Positions 1 to 4,868 of a stretch of DNA of 5,610 bases are shown here, in pieces. Location: NCBI GenBank assembly GCA_002354135.1, contig DEKZ01000456.1:1-5610 (forward strand). Direction: 5' to 3'. The notes below the pieces were generated by a model, which saw only the letters and a program-made list of their open reading frames with translations, had not been told where the DNA came from and ran no database searches. The position numbers and the translations under genes were made by a program. Each line of letters begins with the position of its first letter. The first letter of the stretch is position 1. The stretch comes from Massilia sp. UBA2709. Its GTDB lineage: Bacteria > Pseudomonadota > Gammaproteobacteria > Burkholderiales > Burkholderiaceae_D.

Positions 1-218
1 GCCGGGGTCGGCGCGAAGGTCTCGATCGGCGCCGGGTGCGGAGCCGGATGCGGCGCCGGGCTGGCGTGCGGCGCAAGCTGCGGGCTCAGGGCAAGGATCT
101 CGGCCTCGAGGTCGGCCGGGATGTTGGCCGGCACATTGGACGAGGCGTGTTCCGGGGTGGCCGGCGCGGTGTTGCGGGTGTGGTCAATGCGGCTTGCCGC
201 TTTTTCGATAATGCTCAC
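1..218 (-). CDS. XrtA-associated tyrosine-protein autokinase, N-terminal part (cut by window edge)
   Basis: Only the first 72 codons are present; the P-loop kinase domain lies outside the window. The visible protein begins MSIIEKAASRIDHTRN (initiator GTG), which resembles the short helix opening the cytoplasmic BY-type tyrosine kinases of XrtA/PEP-CTERM exopolysaccharide loci. A low-complexity Ala/Pro/His linker follows, including HASPAPHPAPHPAP at about residues 51-64. Family members autophosphorylate a C-terminal tyrosine cluster and work with the chain-length determinant to control polymerisation and export. The GTG start at 218 is chosen because an AGGAG sits 5 nt upstream and the nearby ATG reads straight into a stop (ATGTGA). 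The gene starts 17 bp after the stop of the chain-length gene, so the two are almost certainly one operon. The identification rests on the first 16 residues plus position next to the Wzz-like gene; catalytic motifs cannot be seen. Confidence 0.78.
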   Translation of the reverse strand, partial: MSIIEKAASRIDHTRNTAPATPEHASSNVPANIPADLEAEILALSPQLAPHASPAPHPAPHPAPIETFAPTP

Positions 219-223
219 ATTCG

Positions 224-228
224 CTCCT
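224..228 (-). promoter_or_regulatory. Ribosome binding site of the tyrosine kinase gene
   Basis: A perfect AGGAG on the minus strand lies 5 nt before a GTG codon. It lies in the 17-bp gap between the two minus-strand genes and decides the GTG start, since no usable in-frame ATG is nearby. Confidence 0.7.
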
Positions 229-235
229 AGAATTC

Positions 236-1747
236 TTACAGGCCCGGACGGGCCACCATCGTGGCCACGCCAACGCCGTACACGCCGATCAAGAGCGCCA
301 CGGTGGCGGCCAGGCCATACAGGCGCTTCTTGCGGCGCACCTTCTGGGCATCGGTCCAGTGCATGTTGATGGTGCCGAGGATCGGCACGCCGGTCACTTC
401 ACGCAGCGCCGCCTGGCTCAGGAAGGTCGGGCGGAACTGGCTCATCAGGAAGGCGCCGGCCAGGCCGGCCAGCAGCGCGACGATGAAGGCGGCGGTAAAC
501 AGCACCGGACGGTTCGGGCCGGTCGGCACCAGCGGCGCCGCCGGCGGTTCGATCACGCGGAAGCTCAGGATGTCGGTGGCCGAGGACAGGTCGCCCGACA
601 GGCGGGCCTGCTCGCGGCGCTCGACCAGGCGCTGGTAGTTCTCGCGGTTGACCTGGTAGTCGCGGTTGAGCTGGGCCAGCTGGGCTTCGACTTCCGGCGC
701 GGTGGTGCTCTGGTTGCGCAGGGTGGTGACGCGCTGCTGGTATTCGTTGACGCGGGCGCGCAGGGAGGCGACACGCGACTCGGCGTCCGACAGCGACACG
801 TTCAGCTGCTGCATCATCGGGCTGGCGGCGAGGTTCGGATTGGCGCCGCCCTTCTTCGCTTCTTCCTTCTTGCGCTGCTGCAGCTGCTCGAGCAGGCGGC
901 GGGTGGCGATGATGTCGGGATGCTGCTCGGTGTACTGCAGGCGCAGGGTGTCGAGGTTCTTCTGCGTGGTGGCGATGCGTTCCGCCAGTTCCGGATCGAC
1001 CGGGCCCGAGCCGTCGTTGCCGCCACCGGTCATGCGGCGGCGGATCGCATTGCGCGCCTGCTCGGCCTCGGCCAGCTCCAGGCGGGCCTGGCTCAGGGCG
1101 TCGTTGGCGTTCGCCACCTTGCTGCCGAAGTCCGCGCCTTCGCGCGGCAGCAGGCCCATGTTCTTGATCTTGAACTCTTTCAGCGTGTTCTCGGCGGCGG
1201 CCAGCTTTTCTTCATAGCTGCGGATCTGGTCGTCGATGAACTGGACAGCTTTGTCCGATTCCTGCTTCTTGCCGCCGAAGCTGCCTTCCATGAAGATGCT
1301 CAGCAGCGACTGCACCACGTCCTTGCCCAGCTTGGGATCGGTGGCCTTGTAGCTGATGGTATAGATGTCGTCGCGCTCGGTGCCGGCCAGGGTGATCTTC
1401 GACATCAGGTTGTCGATCATCTTTTCCTTTTCGTCGGCGGTGCGCGCCTTGACGTCGAGGTCGGTCATGCGCATGACCTTCTCGATGTTCGGCCGGCTGA
1501 TCAAGGTCTGGCGCATGAACATGACCTGCTGGTCCAGGTTCGGCAGCGAAGTCATGCCCGACAGCAGGGGCTTGAGCATGCTCTGGGTATCGACGTAGAC
1601 ACGGGCGGTCGTCTCGTACTGGTTGGGCATCCTGAGCACGATTGCCCAGCCGATCAGCGCCACCACCCAGGTGATGATCACTGCGTGCCAACGGTATTTA
1701 CCGATGGCCTTGAGGAAATTCAGGATAAGGGCTGTTATTTCTGCCAT
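236..1747 (-). CDS. XrtA system polysaccharide chain-length determinant (Wzz/GumC-like)
   Basis: This 503-residue inner-membrane protein sets polymer length in Wzx/Wzy-type exopolysaccharide export. Visible order: a cytoplasmic start (MAEITALILNFLKAIGKYRW), a first membrane segment at about residues 20-38, and a Wzz domain beginning PNQYETTARVYVDTQSMLKP. A long charged coiled-coil periplasmic part follows, at about 165-390, with EEKLAAAENTLKEFK and LNRDYQVNRENYQRLVERRE. Then come the family's VIEPPAAPLVPTGPNRP motif, a second membrane segment at about 415-435, and a hydrophobic C-terminal segment at about 475-497. No kinase domain is fused; the kinase is the next gene, 17 bp downstream. The frame is open further upstream to 1801, but ATG 1747 is preferred. 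The extra 18 residues (MIVVPDAPASGVHGETDE) are not membrane- or family-like and are coded across a GC-rich hairpin. The ribosome site is weak (GGCGAG, about 9 nt upstream). Length and architecture fit the XrtA-associated subfamily of about 500 residues; a generic GumC-type relative is the alternative. Confidence 0.9.
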   Translation of the reverse strand: MAEITALILNFLKAIGKYRWHAVIITWVVALIGWAIVLRMPNQYETTARVYVDTQSMLKPLLSGMTSLPNLDQQVMFMRQTLISRPNIEKVMRMTDLDVKARTADEKEKMIDNLMSKITLAGTERDDIYTISYKATDPKLGKDVVQSLLSIFMEGSFGGKKQESDKAVQFIDDQIRSYEEKLAAAENTLKEFKIKNMGLLPREGADFGSKVANANDALSQARLELAEAEQARNAIRRRMTGGGNDGSGPVDPELAERIATTQKNLDTLRLQYTEQHPDIIATRRLLEQLQQRKKEEAKKGGANPNLAASPMMQQLNVSLSDAESRVASLRARVNEYQQRVTTLRNQSTTAPEVEAQLAQLNRDYQVNRENYQRLVERREQARLSGDLSSATDILSFRVIEPPAAPLVPTGPNRPVLFTAAFIVALLAGLAGAFLMSQFRPTFLSQAALREVTGVPILGTINMHWTDAQKVRRKKRLYGLAATVALLIGVYGVGVATMVARPGL

Positions 1748-1769
1748 CTCGTCAGTCTCGCCATGAACA

Positions 1770-1789
1770 CCCGACGCGGGTGCGTCGGG
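1770..1789 (-). other. GC-rich hairpin in the leader of the chain-length gene
   Basis: CCCGACGC and GCGTCGGG form a perfect 8-bp stem with a 4-nt loop, ending 22 bp upstream of the preferred ATG at 1747. Neither strand has a T-tract after it, so it is not an ordinary terminator. It would fold in the 5' leader of the minus-strand mRNA. Its presence argues against the upstream start at 1801. Confidence 0.5.
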
Positions 1790-1834
1790 CACAACAATCA
1801 AAACAAAGAACCCGCATCATCGCTTGTTGTTTGT

Positions 1835-1848
1835 GCAATTGCAATTGC
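1835..1848. repeat. 14-bp perfect palindrome overlapping a near sigma-54 element
   Basis: GCAATTGCAATTGC is its own reverse complement. Read on the minus strand, the sequence entering it is CGGCACGCAATTGCA. This resembles the sigma-54 consensus (TGGCACG-N4-TTGCA), but the GG-to-GC spacing is one base short. It lies about 90-100 bp upstream of the chain-length start, a plausible position for a promoter or operator. The palindrome is directly visible; function is inferred. Confidence 0.4.
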
Positions 1849-1939
1849 GTGCCGGAAAATTGTGCTAATAAACGCGCCGAATGGCACCGCTTACAACACA
1901 AATTCTTATCTGCAACGCATAAAAAACCCGGTTTAGGGC

Positions 1940-1969
1940 TGCTTGACGCTGTATTATTGTCGTCAAGCA
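1940..1969. repeat. 9-bp inverted repeat with 12-bp spacer (candidate operator)
   Basis: TGCTTGACG-N12-CGTCAAGCA is a perfect 9+9 dyad, with AT-rich spacer CTGTATTATTGT. It lies between the divergent chain-length and protease genes, and no T-tract follows on either strand, so a terminator is unlikely. Size and spacing suit a dimeric regulator binding site or a hairpin. No specific regulator family is assigned. Confidence 0.45.
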
Positions 1970-2039
1970 AACTTCGCCGGGCTGCAAATGTTGCACTAGG
2001 TCAACCGTGAAGGTTCGGGGAAAAGTCCTACGGGTTACT

Positions 2040-2069
2040 TTGCTCAACATCAAGCTGATGTATTGTAAT
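2040..2069 (+). promoter_or_regulatory. Weak sigma-70-like promoter for the protease gene
   Basis: TTGCTC (2040-2045) and TGTAAT (2064-2069), separated by 18 bp, could serve as -35 and -10 elements about 50 bp upstream of ATG 2121. The -10 matches consensus at 5 of 6 positions and the -35 at only 3 of 6. A second -10-like TAAAAT follows at 2073-2078. The call rests mainly on position. Confidence 0.25.
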
Positions 2070-2120
2070 GTTTAAAATACAAAAGGGTCTGCACGATTGA
2101 TTCCTATTCGAAATAATGAA

Positions 2121-2924
2121 ATGGCAACCTCATTGACGACGCTGCGGACACGCCGCGCCATGCTCGGCGCCATGCTGCTGGGCCTGGCCGGGATGCTGGT
2201 GCTGCCTCTCGCGCCGGCGCGCGCGGACGGCCTGGTGCGCACGATCCCAGCAGTCAAGCCTTCGGTGGTCGGGGTCGGCACCTTCCTGAAGACGCGCAGT
2301 CCCTCGGTGATGTTTACCGGCACCGGCTTTGCCGTCGGCGACGGCCTGAGCATCGTGACGAATGCCCACGTGGTGCCGAACCAGCTCGACGGCGCCAAGA
2401 TGGAGCAGCTCGGCGTGGTGGTCGGCAGCGGCCAGGACTTCAGCTTCCGCCCGGCCCAGCTGGTGGCGCTCGACCGCGAGCACGACCTGGCCCACCTGCG
2501 CCTGGAGGGCGGTGCGCCGCTGCCGGTGCTGGCGCTGGGCGATTCGCGCGGCGTCGCGGAAGGGCAGGCGCTGGCCTTCACCGGCTTCCCGCTCGGCATG
2601 GTGCTCGGCCTGAACCATGTGACCCACCGCGCGACGCTGTCGGCGATCACCCCGATCGTCATGCCCTCGATGAGTTCGCGCCGCATCGACGCGCGCGCCA
2701 TTGCCCAGCTGCGCCGCGCGCCTTTCAGCATCTTCCAGCTGGACGGCACGGCCTATCCGGGCAACAGCGGCAGCCCCGTCTACAACCCCGACACGGGCGA
2801 AGTGCTGGCTGTTATTAATATGGTGTTCGTCAAGGGACTGAAGGAAACGGCGATCTCCACCCCCAGCGGCATCACCTATGCGGTGCCGGCCCAGTATGTG
2901 CAGGAGCTCCTGCAACGGAAGTGA
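2121..2924 (+). CDS. Exported trypsin-like (DegP/HtrA-type) serine protease
   Basis: This is a 267-residue protein. A basic N-terminus (TLRTRR) precedes a hydrophobic segment at about 14-31 and a probable signal-peptidase site after APARA (about residue 35), so the mature enzyme should be periplasmic or secreted. The chymotrypsin-fold triad is visible: His83 in TNAHVV, Asp122 in REHDLAHL and Ser216 in YPGNSGSPV. There is also GTGFAVGDG, the usual strand before the His. Unlike DegP/DegQ it ends after the protease domain (ITYAVPAQYVQELLQRK) and has no PDZ domain. ATG 2121 is chosen over an in-frame TTG at 2097: it places the basic region and hydrophobic core in normal signal-peptide register, although its ribosome site is poor (the TTG has AAGGG 9 nt upstream). 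The gene stands between the two arms of the exopolysaccharide export locus, transcribed like the export lipoprotein gene 145 bp downstream. The protease fold is firm; its substrate and link to exopolysaccharide or PEP-CTERM protein handling are inference. Confidence 0.88.
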   Translation: MATSLTTLRTRRAMLGAMLLGLAGMLVLPLAPARADGLVRTIPAVKPSVVGVGTFLKTRSPSVMFTGTGFAVGDGLSIVTNAHVVPNQLDGAKMEQLGVVVGSGQDFSFRPAQLVALDREHDLAHLRLEGGAPLPVLALGDSRGVAEGQALAFTGFPLGMVLGLNHVTHRATLSAITPIVMPSMSSRRIDARAIAQLRRAPFSIFQLDGTAYPGNSGSPVYNPDTGEVLAVINMVFVKGLKETAISTPSGITYAVPAQYVQELLQRK

Positions 2925-2941
2925 AAAAAGAAAAGTATTTC

Positions 2942-2972
2942 AATCGTGCACGCCTTTTTCAAAAGCACGATT
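2942..2972. repeat. Inverted repeat upstream of the export lipoprotein gene (candidate operator)
   Basis: AATCGTGC (2942-2949) and GCACGATT (2965-2972) form a perfect 8+8 dyad with a 15-bp spacer. It lies just after the protease stop and over the likely -35 region of the export gene promoter. The same half-site recurs upstream of the protease gene (2091-2098). There is no T-tract after it, so it is a poor terminator candidate. Confidence 0.45.
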
Positions 2973-2982
2973 ACGATACAAT
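2956..2982 (+). promoter_or_regulatory. Possible sigma-70 promoter for the export lipoprotein gene
   Basis: TTTTCA (2956-2961) and TACAAT (2977-2982) are spaced 15 bp apart; the -10 is a 5 of 6 match, the -35 is 4 of 6 and the spacing is short. It would give a leader of about 80 nt before GTG 3070 and would overlap the dyad at 2942-2972, which fits a repressor or activator site. Confidence 0.3.
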
Positions 2983-3057
2983 ACGCCGGTTTGATGGCTA
3001 AATAACAATTTTGTGGCATTCATAACAGCGGGGCGCTGCCGGTCGCTGCATGCCGGG

Positions 3058-3063
3058 AAAGGA
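3058..3063 (+). promoter_or_regulatory. Ribosome binding site of the export lipoprotein gene
   Basis: AAAGGA lies 6 nt upstream of GTG 3070. It decides that start over the longer frame beginning at 3013 and over the later ATG at 3082. Confidence 0.6.
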
Positions 3064-3069
3064 ATTGAC

Positions 3070-3696
3070 GTGAGCAAGATCATGACGAATCTGACGAAAC
3101 TGGCGCTGGTCGCCGCTTGTGGCCTGGCCCTGGCCGGCTGCGCGAGCAAGCCGCCGGCGCCTTCGGCCGCCGCAATGGCCCAGGCCGCACCGGCCGACTA
3201 CCTGATCGGACCGGGCGATGCCGTCAACATCATCGTCTGGCGTAACCCGGAGGTGTCGATGTCGGTGCCGGTGCGCCCGGACGGCAAGATCACCACCCCG
3301 CTGGTCGAGGACCTGCCCGCTGCCGGCAAGACCTCGACCGAACTGGCGCGCGACATCGAAAAGGCGCTGGCCAAGTTCATCCAGCAGCCGGTCGTGACCG
3401 TCGTCGTCACCGGTTTCGTGGGCAACTACGGCGAGCAGATCCGCGTGATCGGCCAAGCCGCCAAGCCGCAAGCCCTGGCCTACCGCCGCGACATGTCGCT
3501 GATGGATGTGCTGATCGCCGTCGGCGGCGTCACCGAATTCGCATCGGGTAACAAAGCCAGCATCATCCGCACCATCGACGGCCGCCAGGAAAAGCTGAAC
3601 GTGCGCCTGGACGACCTGATCAAGGAAGGCGATATCTCGGCCAACATGCCGATGCGTCCGGGCGACATCCTCGTGATCCCGGAAAGCTTCTTCTGA
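3070..3696 (+). CDS. XrtA/PEP-CTERM-type polysaccharide export lipoprotein (Wza/GumB-like)
   Basis: This is a 208-residue outer-membrane polysaccharide export protein. The N-terminus has a lipoprotein signal ending in GLALAGC, predicting lipidated Cys24 with no Asp at +2, consistent with outer-membrane sorting. The polysaccharide export (Poly_export) domain begins DYLIGPGDAVNIIVWRNPEV, followed by VPVRPDGKITTPLVEDLPA and a GQAAKPQALAYRRDMSLMD segment typical of the SLBB part. It ends in the family pattern MRPGDILVIPESFF. About 200 residues is normal for this XrtA subtype, which is shorter than E. coli Wza. It would form the outer-membrane channel for the polymer controlled by the minus-strand chain-length protein. 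The GTG start at 3070 follows AAAGGA by 6 nt and gives a normal lipoprotein signal. The gene appears monocistronic: a promoter candidate lies upstream and a terminator 40 bp downstream. In many such loci it lies directly before the chain-length gene; here the two are split by a protease gene and transcribed in opposite directions. Confidence 0.92.
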   Translation: MSKIMTNLTKLALVAACGLALAGCASKPPAPSAAAMAQAAPADYLIGPGDAVNIIVWRNPEVSMSVPVRPDGKITTPLVEDLPAAGKTSTELARDIEKALAKFIQQPVVTVVVTGFVGNYGEQIRVIGQAAKPQALAYRRDMSLMDVLIAVGGVTEFASGNKASIIRTIDGRQEKLNVRLDDLIKEGDISANMPMRPGDILVIPESFF

Positions 3697-3735
3697 TCGG
3701 CTAACGTTGACCTGATTAGCTGTCGGGTTTTCTTA

Positions 3736-3766
3736 CAACGACGCCCTGGCGGCGTCGTTGCATTTT
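3736..3766 (+). terminator. Rho-independent terminator after the export lipoprotein gene
   Basis: CAACGACGCC and GGCGTCGTTG form a perfect 10-bp stem around a CTGGC loop, followed by CATTTT. It starts 40 bp after the export gene stop. The T-tract is short, but stem strength and position make termination likely; it insulates the downstream HPr-rel-A operon. Confidence 0.8.
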
Positions 3767-3833
3767 GGTCCTGCCACTGCTCCGCCCGGCTAAGTGCTTG
3801 ATTCGTTGTTGCATTTGGTTAATTCCGCTCGGC

Positions 3834-3849
3834 TGGTATGGGGCTTGCT
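3834..3849 (+). promoter_or_regulatory. Sigma-54 (RpoN) promoter of the GYWKNH/HPr-rel-A operon
   Basis: TGGTATGGGGCTTGCT fits the -24/-12 consensus TGGCACG-N4-TTGCW, with the invariant GG and GC at the correct distance and a complete TTGCT. The two mismatches are both C-to-T in the -24 box. Transcription would begin near 3860, giving a leader of about 60 nt before ATG 3920. It lies downstream of the terminator at 3736-3766. Sigma-54 control with the NtrC-like PrsR regulator is known for XrtA/PEP-CTERM exopolysaccharide loci, so the call fits the context; no enhancer site was identified. Confidence 0.6.
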
Positions 3850-3905
3850 TCAACGGTGAATAAAGCGCGTCACCGGACGCGGCTATGGCATACTTTCGAT
3901 GAATC

Positions 3906-3911
3906 AGGAAA
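3906..3911 (+). promoter_or_regulatory. Ribosome binding site deciding the start of the GYWKNH protein
   Basis: AGGAAA lies 8 nt upstream of ATG 3920. The in-frame ATG at 3899 has no comparable site before it and itself lies upstream of this element, so 3920 is preferred. Confidence 0.6.
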
Positions 3912-3919
3912 ACGTCGAT

Positions 3920-4558
3920 ATGGAACATCAAGCAGACCGCAATGTGAATCCGCCCCAGGCACAAGGGCCCCACGATGTGCCGCAGCTCGACGCCCGCGGC
4001 GCCGCGCGGCGCCGCTTCACGCGTGCCGGCGTCGGTGCGGCCGGCGTCATCCTGACCCTGCACAGCCAGCCTGGCATGGCAGCGGAGCAAGTGCTCACCT
4101 GCGCCACGCCGTCCGGCTTCATGTCGATCAAGACCGCCAGCCATAATCCGCAGAATTCCTGCAGCAACAACCGTTCGCACGGTTACTGGAAGAACCATGG
4201 CAGCGCCTGGATGTCGAGCGCCGGCACCAACCCGGATGCCAAGTTCGGCGATGTATTGGCGGCGCGCGGCGACTATGCCGGCCTGGCGAACTACACGCTG
4301 ATGCAAGTCCTTGAGCGTCCCAAGGAGGCCAAGGAAATCAAGGAGATCGACCGCAACAACGTGGCGATGCAGATCGTCACCGCGCTGCTCAATGCGCGCT
4401 CCTCGGCCCGTGCCGGCATCCCGAGCGTGCTGCCGGAGGACAAGGTCGTCGCCATGTGGGACGAATTCACGCTGACGGGCGGCTACAAACCGACCGGCAG
4501 CGCCACCCCCTGGACCGGCGCCGAGATCGCCGGCTACCTCGAGACCACCTTCCGCTAG
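3920..4558 (+). CDS. Exported GYWKNH-motif protein with twin-arginine signal, function unknown
   Basis: This is a 212-residue protein of unknown function. A hydrophilic stretch of about 29 residues precedes a twin-arginine-type signal: RRRFTRAG at about 30-37, a mild hydrophobic core GVGAAGVILTL, and a probable cleavage site after GMAA (residue 55). Two cysteines (61 and 81) flank the start of the mature part and could pair. Next comes SHGYWKNHGSAW at about 86-97, a motif I recall from many secreted bacterial proteins, in which a helical region follows. The remaining 110 residues (FGDVLAARGDYAGL, AMQIVTALLNAR, LPEDKVVAMWDEF, PWTGAEIAGYLETTF) fit that pattern. There is no PEP-CTERM tail, so exosortase sorting is not expected. 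ATG 3920 has AGGAAA 8 nt upstream; ATG 3899 would add seven residues. The gene is first in a probable operon, 22 bp before the PqqD-like gene, which makes it a candidate substrate or partner of the HPr-rel-A proteins. That role is inference. Confidence 0.82.
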   Translation: MEHQADRNVNPPQAQGPHDVPQLDARGAARRRFTRAGVGAAGVILTLHSQPGMAAEQVLTCATPSGFMSIKTASHNPQNSCSNNRSHGYWKNHGSAWMSSAGTNPDAKFGDVLAARGDYAGLANYTLMQVLERPKEAKEIKEIDRNNVAMQIVTALLNARSSARAGIPSVLPEDKVVAMWDEFTLTGGYKPTGSATPWTGAEIAGYLETTFR

Positions 4559-4580
4559 GATGGGCGGCCCGTCGTGACGC

Positions 4581-4868
4581 ATGCGTAGTTCGCCGATCTG
4601 GCGCCTGGCCCCCGGGCAGCGCCTGGTGCACCGCTGCCACGACGGCGAATGCGTGCTCTTCAACGACCTCTCGGGCGACACCCACCTGGTGGACGAGCTC
4701 ACCCTCGGCCTGCTGCAGGCGCTGGCCGAGGCGCCGCAGTCAGCCAGTGCTCTGGCGGATGGCGGCGCCGATTCTCCCGAGCCTGCCGATCCCGACACCC
4801 TTGCCGCCCTCGACGAGCTGCTGTCCAGCCTGGCCGCACTCTACCTGGTCGAGGCGGTCCCATGCTGA
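4581..4868 (+). CDS. HPr-rel-A system PqqD-family peptide chaperone
   Basis: This is a 95-residue small protein of the PqqD type. Key features are W7, PGQRL at 11-15, then DGECVLFNDLSGDTHLVDEL at 21-40, which matches the conserved core of the PqqD-like proteins paired with HprK-related kinase A. A helical C-terminal half follows (LGLLQALAEAP and LAALDELLSSLAALYLV). PqqD proteins bind leader peptides of modified peptides for their enzymes. In the HPr-rel-A setting no modified peptide has been established as far as I know. No radical SAM enzyme is seen in the window. The start codon ATG 4581 has no strong ribosome site, so translation may be partly coupled to the gene ending 22 bp upstream. The stop overlaps the kinase start by 7 bp (ATGCTGA), indicating tight co-expression with the kinase. 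A linker at about 60-72 (GGADSPEPADPD) is low complexity. Confidence 0.88.
   Translation: MRSSPIWRLAPGQRLVHRCHDGECVLFNDLSGDTHLVDELTLGLLQALAEAPQSASALADGGADSPEPADPDTLAALDELLSSLAALYLVEAVPC

Larger units (their letters stand above)
1748..2120. other. Divergent intergenic region, no gene seen
   Basis: This AT-richer spacer of about 370 bp separates the minus-strand chain-length operon from the plus-strand protease gene and must hold promoters for both. I see no convincing coding frame; the frames open here are extensions or antisense readings of neighbours. It contains a leader hairpin (1770-1789), a 14-bp palindrome (1835-1848), a 9+9 inverted repeat (1940-1969), a small TGCAA-N3-TTGCA dyad (1983-1995), an unexplained G-rich stretch (2011-2034) and a weak sigma-70-like promoter (2040-2069). 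This density of dyads suggests regulator binding. No tRNA or other structured RNA was recognised. Confidence 0.6.

Noticed and set aside
1748..1801. N-terminal extension of the chain-length determinant starting at 1801
   Set aside because: The extra residues are not family-like, the segment encodes a strong hairpin, and ATG 1747 gives the normal N-terminus.
359..1936. Long plus-strand open frame of about 525 codons opposite the chain-length gene
   Set aside because: It is antisense to a well-supported Wzz-like gene. Its translation is low-complexity (Gly/Ala/Val/Leu/Gln/Arg/His) and has no recognisable domain, as expected from GC-rich antisense DNA.
2130..2915. Minus-strand open frame opposite the serine protease
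   Set aside because: The plus strand shows a complete catalytic triad and signal peptide; the antisense product is His/Arg/Gln/Ala-rich and domainless.
3015..3029. Sigma-54-like TGGCAT...GC before the export lipoprotein gene
   Set aside because: The GG-to-GC spacing is one base too long and the -12 box lacks TTGC.
3013..3069. N-terminal extension of the export lipoprotein starting at 3013
   Set aside because: It would place a non-signal sequence ahead of the lipoprotein signal; GTG 3070 has a proper ribosome site.
4500..4558. PEP-CTERM sorting tail on the GYWKNH protein
   Set aside because: The C-terminus (GAEIAGYLETTFR) has no PEP motif, no hydrophobic segment and no basic tail, so it is not an exosortase substrate.
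3716..4798. Minus-strand open frame of about 360 codons across the GYWKNH and PqqD-like genes
   Set aside because: It is antisense to two genes with clear motifs, runs through the terminator, and has an Arg/Gly/Ala/His-rich translation without a domain.
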